The notes under the pieces were generated by a model, which did not search any database, was not told the origin of the DNA, and saw only the letters and a list, made by a program, of their open reading frames with translations. A program made the translations under genes and the position numbers. Shown here piece after piece: positions 43,075-53,530 of a DNA stretch of 64,000 nt. Numbering within the stretch: position 1 is the first letter of the stretch; every line of letters begins with the position of its first letter. This DNA comes from Variovorax sp. Root473 (GTDB lineage Bacteria > Pseudomonadota > Gammaproteobacteria > Burkholderiales > Burkholderiaceae_C), in the NCBI RefSeq assembly GCF_001426505.1, contig NZ_LMEV01000020.1:177606-241605 (forward strand), given 5' to 3'.

Positions 43075-44063
43075 GTGCGTCGTCGGTTTCTTCTCCGTGG
43101 TGGGACCGCGGCGTGCTGCTCGGCATGGCCGTGGTGCTCGCGGTCTTGCCCTTCACCACCAGCGGCTATGTGCTGTACGTGGTCAACCTGCTGATGGTGT
43201 TCTCGGTGCTCGCGCTCGGCATGCACCTGGTCATCGGCGAAACGGGTCAGTTCGCGCTGTCGCACGCGGCCTTCTTCGGCATCGGCATCTACACGGCCGG
43301 GCTCATCAACAACCAGTGGCAGCCGCCGTTCTTCGTGTCCATCGTGGCGGGCGCCGTGCTGTCGGCCGCACTGGGTTGGGTCATCGGCCTGCTGGCCCTG
43401 CGCATGCGCGACATCTACCTGGCGCTGGCCACCTTCGCTTTCGGCGAGGCGATGCAATGGGTGTTCCTGAACTGGGAGCAGGTGACCAACGGATCGAACG
43501 GCCTGCAGATGAAGCCGGCTTCGCTCGGCGGCTACCAGCTCATGAACGACCTGCAGGCGTATCCCTTCGTGGTCGCTATCGCAGCGCTGATGCTGTGGCT
43601 CACCGTGGCGCTGGCGCGCTCACGGCTGGGCTCGTCGTTCCGCGCGGTGCGCGAGAGTGACGTGGCGGCCATCGCCATGGGCGTGAACACGCGCGCGGTG
43701 AAGGTCACGGCCTTCGTGCTGTCGGCCGCCTTCGCGGGCGTGGCGGGCGGCATGTACACGCTGTTCACCTCGTTCATCCATCCCGAAAGCCTGGGCTTTC
43801 AGACCACCATTCTGGTTCTCACGATGGTGGTGGTCGGCGGGCTCGGCTCGGTGCGCGGCGCGGTGGCCGGCGCCATCGTGTTCGGCCTGGCGTCGGAGCT
43901 GCTGCGGCAGGCCCCGTCGTACCAGGAAATCATCTACGGCGGCATCCTCATGCTCTTCATGATGTTCCTGCCCAAGGGCATGGCGTCGCTGTTCGCGGCG
44001 CGCCGCAAGTCGCAGCGCGCAAGCAGCGTGGCAAGCGCGAACGTGGCGGAGAAGCACGCATGA
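43071..44063 (+). CDS. ABC transporter permease LivM-type
   Basis: The 330-residue product has the LivM blocks LGMHLVIGETGQFALSHAAF, GLLALRMRDIYLALATFAFG and MVVVGGLGSVRGAVAGAIVF. It is coupled by ATGA overlaps to both livH and livG. A basic tail (AARRKSQRASS) faces the cytoplasm. Confidence 0.93.
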   Translation: MSASSVSSPWWDRGVLLGMAVVLAVLPFTTSGYVLYVVNLLMVFSVLALGMHLVIGETGQFALSHAAFFGIGIYTAGLINNQWQPPFFVSIVAGAVLSAALGWVIGLLALRMRDIYLALATFAFGEAMQWVFLNWEQVTNGSNGLQMKPASLGGYQLMNDLQAYPFVVAIAALMLWLTVALARSRLGSSFRAVRESDVAAIAMGVNTRAVKVTAFVLSAAFAGVAGGMYTLFTSFIHPESLGFQTTILVLTMVVVGGLGSVRGAVAGAIVFGLASELLRQAPSYQEIIYGGILMLFMMFLPKGMASLFAARRKSQRASSVASANVAEKHA

Positions 44064-44816
44064 GCGCGACCACATTCCTCGATGTGCGCGACATCAGCGT
44101 GGTGTTCGGCGGCCTCAAGGCGGTGAACGGCCTCTCGTTCCAGGTGGAGCAGGGCCGCATCCACGCGCTCATCGGTCCGAACGGCGCGGGCAAATCGACC
44201 ACCTTCAACTGCATCTCGCGCTTCTACACGCCGAGCAGCGGCAGCGTGACCTTCGAAGGCCGCGAACTCACCAGCGTGTCGCCGCATCGCATGGCCTCGC
44301 TCGGCATTGCGCGCACCTTTCAGAACCTGGAGCTGTTCGCCGAACTGTCGGTGCTTGAGAACGTGCTGCTCGGCACGCACTCCCGCGGTGCCGGCACACT
44401 GGGCCGGCTGCTGCGCCGCCCCGACCGCGCCACCGAAGACTTCGCCATGCACCTGCTGGAGCGCGTCGGCCTGGCAGACGAACGCCATCAGCCGGCGCGC
44501 GACCTCGACTTCGGCCGCCAGAAGCTGCTGGAGTTGGCGCGCGCGCTGGCCATCAAGCCCAAGCTGCTGCTGCTCGACGAACCGGCCGCGGGCCTGCGCA
44601 ACCGCGAGATCGAAAGCCTCGACCGGTTGCTGAAGGAGCTGGTGGCGCGCGACGGCATCACCGTGCTGCTGGTCGAGCACGTGATGCAACTCGTGATGTC
44701 CATCTCGGACCGCATCACCGTCATGGCCTTCGGCGAAAAGATCGCGGAAGGAACGCCTGCGGAAATCGGCAGCAATGCGCGCGTGATCGAGGCCTATCTT
44801 GGGAAGGGAGCCGCGC

Positions 44817-44824
<8 letters not shown>
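44060..44824 (+). CDS. ABC transporter ATP-binding protein LivG-type
   Basis: The 254-residue ATPase has Walker A IGPNGAGKST, an LDFGRQKLLELARAL signature variant, Walker B LLLLDEPAAGL and the switch histidine in LLVEHVMQLV. It powers the importer together with the LivF-like gene, which it overlaps by 8 bp. Confidence 0.93.
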
Positions 44825-45536
<712 letters not shown>

Positions 45537-45567
45537 CGCCGCAACGCTTTTTCCCGAAGGGAATCTC

Positions 45568-46317
45568 ATGCTCCTCGAAGACAAACTCTCGCTCGTCACC
45601 GGTGCCGCGCGCGGCCTGGGCGAGGCCATCGCGCGCCGCATGGCGATCGAAGGCGCGCACGTGCTGGTGGTCGACCGCGACCTCGAGGCGGCGCAGCAGG
45701 TGGCCGCATCGATCCGCGAAGCCGGCGGCCGCGCTGATGCCGAAAGCGTCGACGTGAGCGACGCGGCGGCGGTCGATGCACTCTCGGTGCGCGTTGCGGC
45801 GTCGCACGGCGACATCGACGTGCTGGTCAACAACGCGGGCATCTCGGTGCGTTCGAAGTTCGACGAACCCGGTGCGCGCGAGGCCTGGGACCGCGTGATG
45901 TCGGTCAACCTGCAGGGCGTGTTCAACGTCTCGCAGTCCTTCGTGCCGGCGCTCAAGCGCTCACACGGCAACATCGTCAACCTGTCGTCCATCGTGGCCT
46001 TCGGCGCGGGCATCTCGTCGGCCGGCTACGTGGTGGCCAAGGGTGGCGTGCGTTCGCTCACGCAAGTGCTGGCACGAGACCTCGCACCCTACGGCGTGCG
46101 CGTGAACGCGGTGGCGCCGGGCCTGATGGTCACCGACATGACGGCCGGCCAGCGCGAGACCGAACACGGCACCGACTGGTACCTGAGCCGCGTGCCCATC
46201 AAGCGCCACGGCGAAGCCGACGAAATTGCCGGGCCGGTCGTCTTTCTTGCCTCCTCGATGGCCAGCTACGTCAATGGCGTGGTGCTGCCGGTCGATGGTG
46301 GTTATCTCGCGGTCTGA
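45568..46317 (+). CDS. Short-chain dehydrogenase, second of the operon
   Basis: The 249-residue SDR has VTGAARGLGEAIARRMA, NNAGIS, GYVVAKGG (YxxxK), VAPGLMVTDM and VVLPVDGGYLAV. It is a classical SDR, probably NAD-dependent from the acidic VVDRDLEA after the second strand. It follows livF after 31 bp with AAGG upstream. The substrate is unknown. Confidence 0.91.
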   Translation: MLLEDKLSLVTGAARGLGEAIARRMAIEGAHVLVVDRDLEAAQQVAASIREAGGRADAESVDVSDAAAVDALSVRVAASHGDIDVLVNNAGISVRSKFDEPGAREAWDRVMSVNLQGVFNVSQSFVPALKRSHGNIVNLSSIVAFGAGISSAGYVVAKGGVRSLTQVLARDLAPYGVRVNAVAPGLMVTDMTAGQRETEHGTDWYLSRVPIKRHGEADEIAGPVVFLASSMASYVNGVVLPVDGGYLAV

Positions 46318-46341
46318 GCACCGCAGCACGCCGGAACAATC

Positions 46342-47088
46342 ATGAACAACAGCAGCAGTGCAGAGAAGCCGCTCGTCCTCGTGACAGGCGGCGCCAGCGG
46401 CATGGGCCGCGCCATTGTCGAGCGCATGGCGCGCGATGGCTGGCGCGTGGTCATGGCCGACTTCAACGGCGAACTGGCCGAGCGTGAAACGCGGGGGCTG
46501 CGCGCCGCCGGCCTCGACGTCGAATGCCGCGCCATCGACCTGACCGACGAACCCGCCGTGCGCGCGATGGTGCAGCAGCTGCCGCCGCTCACGGCGCTGG
46601 TCAACAACGCCGGCATCTTCGACGAGCGTGCTTTTCTCGACGTGACCTCGGCCGATTTCCGCCGCATGTACGAAGTGAACCTGCTGGCCGTAGCCACGCT
46701 CACGCAGGAGGCCGCGCGCAAGATGGCGAGCGGTGCGCGCATCGTCAACATCGCATCGCGTGCCTACCTCGGAGCGAAGAACCACGCGCACTACGTCGCT
46801 TCGAAGGCCGGGCTGGTCGGCTACACGCGTGCCAGCGCGATGGAACTCGCACCGCACGGCATCATGGTCAACGCCATCGCCCCGGGCTTGATCGACACGC
46901 CGCTGCTGCGCGCGCTCTCGCCCGAACGTCTGGCCGCGCAGCTTGCGCTGCAGCCCACGGGCGCGGCCGGCAAGCCGGAAGACATCGCCAACGCGGTGGC
47001 CTTCTTCGCATCGCCTGCCACCTGTTTCGTGACCGGCCAGGTGCTGTTCGTCGACGGCGGCAAGTCGCTCGGCGGTTCGGGGTCCTGA
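46342..47088 (+). CDS. Short-chain dehydrogenase, third of the operon
   Basis: The 248-residue SDR has VTGGASGMGRAIVERMA, NNAGIF, the catalytic SRAYLGAKNHAHYVASK region (YxxxK) and APGLIDTPLL. It starts 24 bp after the preceding SDR and its stop overlaps the next gene start by one base. Three SDRs of different sequence in one operon suggest several oxidations on a multi-alcohol or ring substrate. Confidence 0.91.
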   Translation: MNNSSSAEKPLVLVTGGASGMGRAIVERMARDGWRVVMADFNGELAERETRGLRAAGLDVECRAIDLTDEPAVRAMVQQLPPLTALVNNAGIFDERAFLDVTSADFRRMYEVNLLAVATLTQEAARKMASGARIVNIASRAYLGAKNHAHYVASKAGLVGYTRASAMELAPHGIMVNAIAPGLIDTPLLRALSPERLAAQLALQPTGAAGKPEDIANAVAFFASPATCFVTGQVLFVDGGKSLGGSGS

Positions 47089-48809
47089 TGGCGCAGCAAC
47101 AACAGAAAGAAAAGACCACGTACGACGTCGTCGTCATCGGCAGCGGCGCGGGCGGCCTGTCTGCCGCGCTCACCGCGAAGCTCGAAGGCCTCGACGTGCT
47201 GGTGGTCGAGAAGACCGACCGCATCGGCGGCTCGACCGCCGTCTCCGGCGGCGCCGTGTGGGTGCCGCTCAACGACCAGGCCGAGGCGGCTGGCCATCCC
47301 GACACGCGCGAGAAAGCCTGGACCTACCTGCAGAACACCGTGGGTGCCGCAGGTGACGAAGAATTGCGCCACGCATTCCTCGATGCGGGCCCGCGCGCAC
47401 TGCGCTACCTGCGTGAGCGCACCGACGTGCAACTGGCCGCGCGAACCTACTCGCCCGACTACTACCCCGACCGCGAAGGCGCCGCCATGGGCGGCCGCTC
47501 GCTCGACCCCATGGAGTTCGACGGGCGGCTGCTCGGCCCGCACTTCAAGACGCTGCGCGACCCCCTTCCCGAGTTCTGCGTGCTCGGCGGAATGATGGTC
47601 AACATGACCGACGTGAAGCACCTGCTTGCGGTCTGGCGTTCGTTCGCGTCGTGGAAGCATGGCGCGAAGATGGTGCTGCGCTACTTTGGCGACCGCCTGA
47701 GCGGCCACCACCGCGGCACGCGGTTGCTGCTGGGCAACGCGCTCGCGGCGCGGCTCTTTCACAGCGTGCTGACGCAGCGCATTCCTTTCTGGCTCGACAC
47801 GCCGGCACTGGCGCTGGAGAAAGATGCGGCGGGCTCCGTCACCGGCGTGCGCGTGCGGCGCGACGGCAAGGAAACGATGCTGCGCGCGCGGCGCGGGGTG
47901 GTCATCGCGACGGGCGGCTTTCCATGGAATGCCGCCCTGCGCGAACAACACTACCCGGCGCCTACGGGGCCCTATTCGATGTCGCCCCCAGACAATGCCG
48001 GCGAGGGCATCGCGATGGCGCAGCAGGCCGGCGGCGTGCTCGGCACCGGCCACACGGGACCGGCGCTGTGGGCGCCTGTCTCGTTGCTCACGCGGCCCGA
48101 CGGCAGCGTGCTGCGCTATCCGCACCTGGTGTGGGACCGCGCCAAGCCAGGGCTGATCGCGGTCGATGCGCGCGGCGAGCGCTTCGTCAACGAATCGACC
48201 TCGTACCACGAGTTCGTGCGCGGCATGTACCGCGCGAACGCGCAGGCCGCGGCCATCCCCGCGCTCCTGGTGTGCGACAGCGCCTTCATGGAAAAGTGGG
48301 GCCTGGGCCTCGCACTCCCCGGTGGCCGGCCGCGCGAGCACTTGGTGCGCGCCGGGTATCTCTACCGCGCCGACACGCTCGAAGCGCTCGCGCAGCAGGC
48401 GGGCGTGGACCCGGCCGGGCTGGCGCGCACGGTCGCGAAGTTCAATCCGCTTGCCGCCCAAGGCCAGGACCCGGTGTTCGGCAAGGGCAGCGATGCCTAC
48501 AACCGCTATCTCGGCGACCCCGACCACCAGCCCAACGCCTGTCTCGCGCCGGTGCAGCAGGCACCGTTCTACGCGGTGAAGGTGTACCCGGGCGACATCG
48601 GCACCGCGCTCGGCATCCGTGCCGACGGCCACGCCCGCGCGCTCGATGCGCAAGGGGCGCCCATCGCCGGGCTCTACGTGGCCGGCAACGACATGCACTC
48701 GGTGATGGGCGGCGAGTACCCCGCGCCGGGAATCACGCTCGGCCCTGCGCTAACCTTCGGCTGGGTGGCCGGCATGCACATGGCCCACGGCTCTTTCGAC
48801 AACGCCTGA
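47088..48809 (+). CDS. FAD-binding dehydrogenase, KstD/fumarate reductase-like
   Basis: The 573-residue flavoprotein has DVVVIGSGAGGLSAALTAKL, followed by EKTDRIGGSTAVSGGAVWVP. Near the C-terminus it has YVAGNDMHSVMGGEYPAPG and TLGPALTFGWVAGMHMA. This layout is that of 3-ketosteroid delta-1-dehydrogenase and related FAD-binding-2 enzymes, which introduce a C=C next to a ketone. Together with SDRs and an importer it suggests dehydrogenation of a cyclic ketone. Without alignment the steroid link is only a resemblance. Confidence 0.88.
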   Translation: MAQQQQKEKTTYDVVVIGSGAGGLSAALTAKLEGLDVLVVEKTDRIGGSTAVSGGAVWVPLNDQAEAAGHPDTREKAWTYLQNTVGAAGDEELRHAFLDAGPRALRYLRERTDVQLAARTYSPDYYPDREGAAMGGRSLDPMEFDGRLLGPHFKTLRDPLPEFCVLGGMMVNMTDVKHLLAVWRSFASWKHGAKMVLRYFGDRLSGHHRGTRLLLGNALAARLFHSVLTQRIPFWLDTPALALEKDAAGSVTGVRVRRDGKETMLRARRGVVIATGGFPWNAALREQHYPAPTGPYSMSPPDNAGEGIAMAQQAGGVLGTGHTGPALWAPVSLLTRPDGSVLRYPHLVWDRAKPGLIAVDARGERFVNESTSYHEFVRGMYRANAQAAAIPALLVCDSAFMEKWGLGLALPGGRPREHLVRAGYLYRADTLEALAQQAGVDPAGLARTVAKFNPLAAQGQDPVFGKGSDAYNRYLGDPDHQPNACLAPVQQAPFYAVKVYPGDIGTALGIRADGHARALDAQGAPIAGLYVAGNDMHSVMGGEYPAPGITLGPALTFGWVAGMHMAHGSFDNA

Positions 48810-48828
48810 AAGACATCGCTTCATCATC

Positions 48829-49437
48829 ATGCAGATCTTCTTCTCCCCCGCCTCTCCTTTCGTGCGCAAGTGCATGGTCGTGGCCCACGAACTTGGCGTG
48901 GCCGACCGCATCGAGAAGCTGCCCAGCGCGGCCGGCCCGGTGAAGCGCGACGAGAGCATCCTCCCGAACAACCCGCTCGGTCAGGTGCCGACCTTCCTCA
49001 CCGATGACGGCCAGGTGCTGTTCGACAGCCGCGTGATCTGCGAGTACCTCGACACCGTGCACGGCGGCGGCCTGTTCCCGGCCACCGAGCCAGCACGCTG
49101 GGCGCGCCTGACCGAGCTGTCGCTGGCCGATGGCATGACCGGCGCCGCGCTGCTCGCACGCTACGAAACCATGCTGCGCCCCGAGGCGCTGCGCTGGAGC
49201 GACTGGACCGATGGCCAGCTCGACAAGGTGCGCACCGGCCTCGAATGGCTCGAAGCGGCCGCGCCGTCGTTCGGCGACCGTGTCGACATCGGCACCATCG
49301 CCTTCGGCTGCGCGCTGGGCTACATGGACTTTCGCTTTCCCTCGGTGGACTGGCGCGCCCAGGCGCCGAGCAGCGCGAAGTGGTTCGCGGCATTCAACCA
49401 GCGGCCGTCGATGCAGGCCACGCTGCCAGTCGCCTGA
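48829..49437 (+). CDS. Glutathione S-transferase family protein
   Basis: The 202-residue product has a thioredoxin-like N-domain (FFSPASPFVRKCMVVAHELG, NPLGQVPTFLTDDGQVLFDS with cis-Pro and the SR pair) and a helical C-domain. The active-site serine is probably in SPASPF. Bacterial GSTs near aromatic genes can open ether bonds, isomerise double bonds or dehalogenate. The gene lies 19 bp after the flavin dehydrogenase. Confidence 0.9.
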   Translation: MQIFFSPASPFVRKCMVVAHELGVADRIEKLPSAAGPVKRDESILPNNPLGQVPTFLTDDGQVLFDSRVICEYLDTVHGGGLFPATEPARWARLTELSLADGMTGAALLARYETMLRPEALRWSDWTDGQLDKVRTGLEWLEAAAPSFGDRVDIGTIAFGCALGYMDFRFPSVDWRAQAPSSAKWFAAFNQRPSMQATLPVA

Positions 49438-49448
49438 GCACGCGCCCC

Positions 49449-49491
49449 GAATCCTTGGCCAAATACAGGTCTTCGCAAAAACCAAGGATTC
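49449..49491 (+). promoter_or_regulatory. Inverted repeat that can mask the ribosome site of the last SDR
   Basis: GAATCCTTGG (49449-49458) is perfectly complementary to CCAAGGATTC (49482-49491). The second arm contains AAGGA, the best Shine-Dalgarno match for the ATG at 49496. In mRNA a 10-bp stem with a 23-nt loop would occlude ribosome binding. It could alternatively be a DNA operator. Confidence 0.5.
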
Positions 49492-49495
49492 CGGG

Positions 49496-50209
49496 ATGTC
49501 TTCAGAAGCACCAAACAAAGTAGCCATCGTCACCGCCGGTGGCAGCGGCATGGGCGCCGCCGCGGCCCGCAAGCTCGCGGACGACGGCTTTCGCGTGGCC
49601 ATCCTGTCCTCGTCGGGCAAGGGCGAGGCGCTGGCGCGGGAACTCGGCGGCATCGGCGTCACGGGTTCCAACCAGTCGAACGACGACCTTCTGTGCCTCG
49701 TCGACCAGGTCATCGCCGAGTGGGGCCGCATCGACGTGCTCGTGAACAGCGCCGGCCACGGCCCGCGTGCCCCCATCCTGGAGATCAGCGACGACGACTG
49801 GCACCGCGGCATGGACGTCTACTTCCTGAGCGCGGTGCGCCCCGCGCGCCTCGTGGCGCCGCACATGGTGAAGCAGGGCGGCGGCGCGATCATCAACATC
49901 TCGACCTTCGCAGCCTTCGAGCCCGATCCCGTGTTCCCGACCTCGGGCGTGTTCCGCGCCGGCCTCGCGGCCTTCACCAAGCTCTTCGCCGACCAGTACG
50001 CCAAGCACAACGTGCGCATGAACAACGTGCTGCCGGGCTTCATCGACAGCCTGCCCGAAAAGGACGTGTTCCGCGAACGCATCCCGATGGGCCGCTACGG
50101 CCGCAGCGCCGAGATCGCCGCCACCGTCGGCTTCCTGGCCTCCGAGGGCGCGGGCTACATCACGGGGCAGAACCTGCGCGTGGATGGCGGCATCACGCGC
50201 TCGGTCTGA
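49496..50209 (+). CDS. Atypical SDR lacking the YxxxK tyrosine and lysine
   Basis: The 237-residue SDR keeps the cofactor motif VTAGGSGMGAAAARKLA, NSAGHGPR and the C-terminal YITGQNLRVDGGI. At the catalytic position it has PTSGVFRAG instead of YxxxKAG, so tyrosine and lysine are both missing. A conserved NNVLPGFIDSLPEKD follows. It may use other residues, as in dienoyl-CoA reductases, or be a non-catalytic partner. The ATG at 49496 follows a hairpin-embedded AAGGA site. Confidence 0.88.
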   Translation: MSSEAPNKVAIVTAGGSGMGAAAARKLADDGFRVAILSSSGKGEALARELGGIGVTGSNQSNDDLLCLVDQVIAEWGRIDVLVNSAGHGPRAPILEISDDDWHRGMDVYFLSAVRPARLVAPHMVKQGGGAIINISTFAAFEPDPVFPTSGVFRAGLAAFTKLFADQYAKHNVRMNNVLPGFIDSLPEKDVFRERIPMGRYGRSAEIAATVGFLASEGAGYITGQNLRVDGGITRSV

Positions 50210-50449
50210 ATGGAGCCTGCAACGGCGCTCCCTACAATCGGCGCCCATGTGTTCACGGATGCCCCGCTTCCCCATCCGCCGCCGGCAGTCGGGCTGCTCG
50301 CGGCCGACGCCTCCCTGACGCGGGCGGCGTGAAGCGCGGCGGCTCACGGCCGTCGCCATCCGCGCGGGGGGCCGCACGCCGGCCTCCTTCTCTTTTCCTG
50401 TTCCGCATCGCGGCGCCTCAGTGGCGCCCGCGAACTGTTGCTGCTTCCC
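50210..50449 (+). promoter_or_regulatory. GC-rich leader upstream of the SulP gene
   Basis: The 240-bp gap holds a -10-like TACAAT at 50233-50238, implying a transcript leader of about 200 nt. It ends with the hairpin GGCGCC-TCAGT-GGCGCC (50412-50428), which can be extended by three more pairs across one bulge and is followed 22 nt later by the start codon. Several other GC-rich stretches could pair. No known riboswitch was recognised, and no strong Shine-Dalgarno sequence is visible. Confidence 0.4.
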
Positions 50450-51907
50450 ATGTCTTCTACCCACAGTCGCCTGCGCACCGAATGGTGCCCGAGCATTCCC
50501 CGCGAGCTGATGGCGGGCGCCGTCGCCACCTTCGCGCTCATCCCCGAGGTCATCGCCTTTTCCTTTGTCGCGGGCGTGGACCCGGCGGTCGGCCTCTTTG
50601 CTTCTTTCGTCATCGGCCTCGTGATCGCCTTCACCGGCGGGCGGCCGGCCATGGTGTCGGCCGCGGCCGGCTCGGTCGCGCTGGTGGCCGCGCCGCTGGT
50701 GCACGCGCACGGCCTGCCGTACCTGCTGGCGGCGGGCGTGCTCGCGGGCGCGATGCAGATCGTGTTCGGCCTGCTGCGGCTCGGGGTGCTGATGCGCTTC
50801 GTGTCGTCGTCGGTGCGCACCGGCTTCGTCAACGCGCTGGCCATCCTGATCTTCGCGGCGCAGATGCCGCACTTCATCGGTGCCAACACCGCGACCTGGG
50901 CCATGGTCGGGCTCGGGCTGGCCATCATCTACCTGCTGCCGCGCCTGACGACGGCGGTGCCATCGCCGCTGGTGTGCATCGTGGTCGTGACGCTGGTGGG
51001 GCAGTGGCTCGGCCTGCCGCTGAAGACCGTGGCCGACCTCGGCCATCTGCCCGATGCCTTGCCCACGTTCGCGTTCCCCTCGGTGCCGCTCACGCTGGAG
51101 ACGCTGCGCATCATCGCGCTGCCGGCCTTCGCGATCGCCATGGTCGGCCTGCTCGAATCGATGATGACCGCCAGCGTGGTCGACGAACTCACCGACACGC
51201 CAAGCTCGAAGAACCGCGAATGCAGCGGCCTGGGCATCGCCAACGTCGCGGCCAGCTTTTTCGGCGGCATCGCGGGCTGCGGAATGATCGGCCAGACCGT
51301 GAGCAACGTGCGCTACGGCGGACGCGGGCGGCTGTCGACGCTGTTCGCCGGCGCGTTCCTGCTGATCCTCATGGTGCTGCTCAAGCCCTGGGTGTCGCAG
51401 GTGCCGGTGGCGGCGCTGGTCGCGATCATGGTGATGGTGTCGGCCTCGACCTTCGACTGGGGCTCGCTGCGCACGCTGGTGCGGCATCCGCGCATGTCGA
51501 GCGCCGTGATGCTCGCGACCGTGGCCGTCACCGTCGCCACCGACAACCTCGCCGCGGGCGTGGCGGTCGGCGTGATGCTCAGCGGCGTGTTCTTCACCTT
51601 CAAGGTCGCGCGGCTGCTGCAGGTGCAGGCCGAGGTCGGCGAGGGCGATGCGCGCGTGTACCGCGTGACGGGCCAGGTGTTCTTCGCCTCGGCCGACATG
51701 CTGGTCGATGCCTTCGATGTGCGCGAGATCGACGGCGCATCCGTGCGCATCGACGTGACGCAGGCGCACTTCTGGGACGTCACCGCCGTGGCCGCGCTGA
51801 CCAAGGTGGTCGAGCGCCTGCGCAAGCACGGCAGCGTGGTGGAGGTCGTCGGTCTGAATCAGGCCAGCCGCGACCTGATCCTGAAGCTCGACGCCGCGCC
51901 CGAGTGA
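50450..51907 (+). CDS. SulP family anion transporter with STAS domain
   Basis: The 485-residue product has 10-12 membrane helices with SulP blocks (FALIPEVIAFSFVAGVDPAV, GRPAMVSAAAGSVALVAAPL) and GGIAGCGMIGQTVSNVRYGG. It ends with a cytoplasmic STAS domain from about residue 390 (VRIDVTQAHFWDVTAVAALT, the region shared with anti-sigma antagonists). SulP proteins import sulfate, bicarbonate or dicarboxylates. The ATG at 50450 is chosen by the conserved N-terminus. It converges on the second Liv operon. Confidence 0.91.
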   Translation: MSSTHSRLRTEWCPSIPRELMAGAVATFALIPEVIAFSFVAGVDPAVGLFASFVIGLVIAFTGGRPAMVSAAAGSVALVAAPLVHAHGLPYLLAAGVLAGAMQIVFGLLRLGVLMRFVSSSVRTGFVNALAILIFAAQMPHFIGANTATWAMVGLGLAIIYLLPRLTTAVPSPLVCIVVVTLVGQWLGLPLKTVADLGHLPDALPTFAFPSVPLTLETLRIIALPAFAIAMVGLLESMMTASVVDELTDTPSSKNRECSGLGIANVAASFFGGIAGCGMIGQTVSNVRYGGRGRLSTLFAGAFLLILMVLLKPWVSQVPVAALVAIMVMVSASTFDWGSLRTLVRHPRMSSAVMLATVAVTVATDNLAAGVAVGVMLSGVFFTFKVARLLQVQAEVGEGDARVYRVTGQVFFASADMLVDAFDVREIDGASVRIDVTQAHFWDVTAVAALTKVVERLRKHGSVVEVVGLNQASRDLILKLDAAPE

Positions 51908-51928
51908 CGACCTGAGCGCGGCGCGCGT

Positions 51929-52633
<705 letters not shown>

Positions 52634-52680
52634 CTCAATACCTCGTCGCACGCGAAAGTGCGAGACAGGCCACAAGGCCA

Positions 52681-52770
52681 GGAACACCGCGGAACCGGCT
52701 TTGCCGGGCCGCTGGTGTTGCCCCCGGTAGGGGGTTGGCGAAGCGACACGAAGTGCGCGTAGCCTGGGGG
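52681..52770 (-). repeat. Dispersed ~90-bp GC-rich intergenic repeat, copy 4
   Basis: On the minus strand this copy reads CCCCCAGGCTACGCGCACTT through CCGGCAAAGCCGG to GCGGTGTTCC, with the best-preserved hairpins. It lies between livG and livF of one operon, starting 4 bp after the livG stop. Confidence 0.9.
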
Positions 52771-52774
52771 GGAG

Positions 52775-53530
52775 TCATAGATGCCCTTCCGCTTCGGTGC
52801 CGAGGTACACGGCTTGCACATCGGGGTGGCCCCGCACCTCATCGGCCGTGCCGCTCATCAGCACCTTGCCCTGCACCAGCACCGTGAGCCGGTTGGCGAG
52901 GCGGAACACGGCGTCCATGTCGTGCTCGATGAGCAGGATCGCCATCGATTCGCGCAGCGATTCGATGAGGTCGACCATGCGCGCCGATTCGTCCGGACCC
53001 ATGCCGGCCATCGGCTCGTCGAGCAGCAGCAGCTTGGGCTCGGCGGCCAGCGCCAATGCCACGTCGAGCGCGCGCTGCGCACCGTGCGGCAGCGTGCCCG
53101 CGATGCGGTGGCGCTCGCTGCCCAGGCCCACGCGGTCGGCCAGCGCGTGGGCTCGGTCGACCAGGTCGCGTTCGTTCGCGCGCGGTGCGAGAAAGCGCAG
53201 GCTGCTGCCCGCATGGGCCTGCGCCGCGAGCATCAGGTTGTCGTGCACCGTTTCTTTCGCGAACACGCGCGTCACCTGGAAGCAGCGCGACATGCCGGCG
53301 GCCACGCGCTGGTGGTCCTTGTAGGCCGTGATGTCCTGCCCGTCGAGCATCAACCGGCCCGCGTCGGCCTCCAGCAGGCCGGTGATGAGGTTCACCAGCG
53401 TGGTCTTGCCCGCACCGTTGGGACCGATCAGCGCATGCACTTCGCCGCGCTCCACCGTGAGGTTCACATGGTCGGTCGCCAGCAGGCCGCCGAAGCGCTT
53501 GACCAACCCTTCGATTCTGAAAAGGCTCAT
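52775..53530 (-). CDS. ABC transporter ATP-binding protein LivG-type (second system)
   Basis: The 251-residue ATPase has Walker A IGPNGAGKTT, the signature variant LPHGAQRALDVALAL, Walker B LLLLDEPMAGMGP and the switch histidine in LLIEHDMDAVF. It overlaps livM by 4 bp (ATGA). The unusual HGAQRA signature is shared with LivG-type proteins of urea/amide or aromatic-acid uptake systems (from memory). Confidence 0.91.
   Translation of the reverse strand: MSLFRIEGLVKRFGGLLATDHVNLTVERGEVHALIGPNGAGKTTLVNLITGLLEADAGRLMLDGQDITAYKDHQRVAAGMSRCFQVTRVFAKETVHDNLMLAAQAHAGSSLRFLAPRANERDLVDRAHALADRVGLGSERHRIAGTLPHGAQRALDVALALAAEPKLLLLDEPMAGMGPDESARMVDLIESLRESMAILLIEHDMDAVFRLANRLTVLVQGKVLMSGTADEVRGHPDVQAVYLGTEAEGHL

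Noticed and set aside
50210-50449. Possible manganese (yybP-ykoY) or other known riboswitch before the SulP gene
   Set aside because: I could not find the conserved loop sequences of that family; only generic GC-rich stems are visible.
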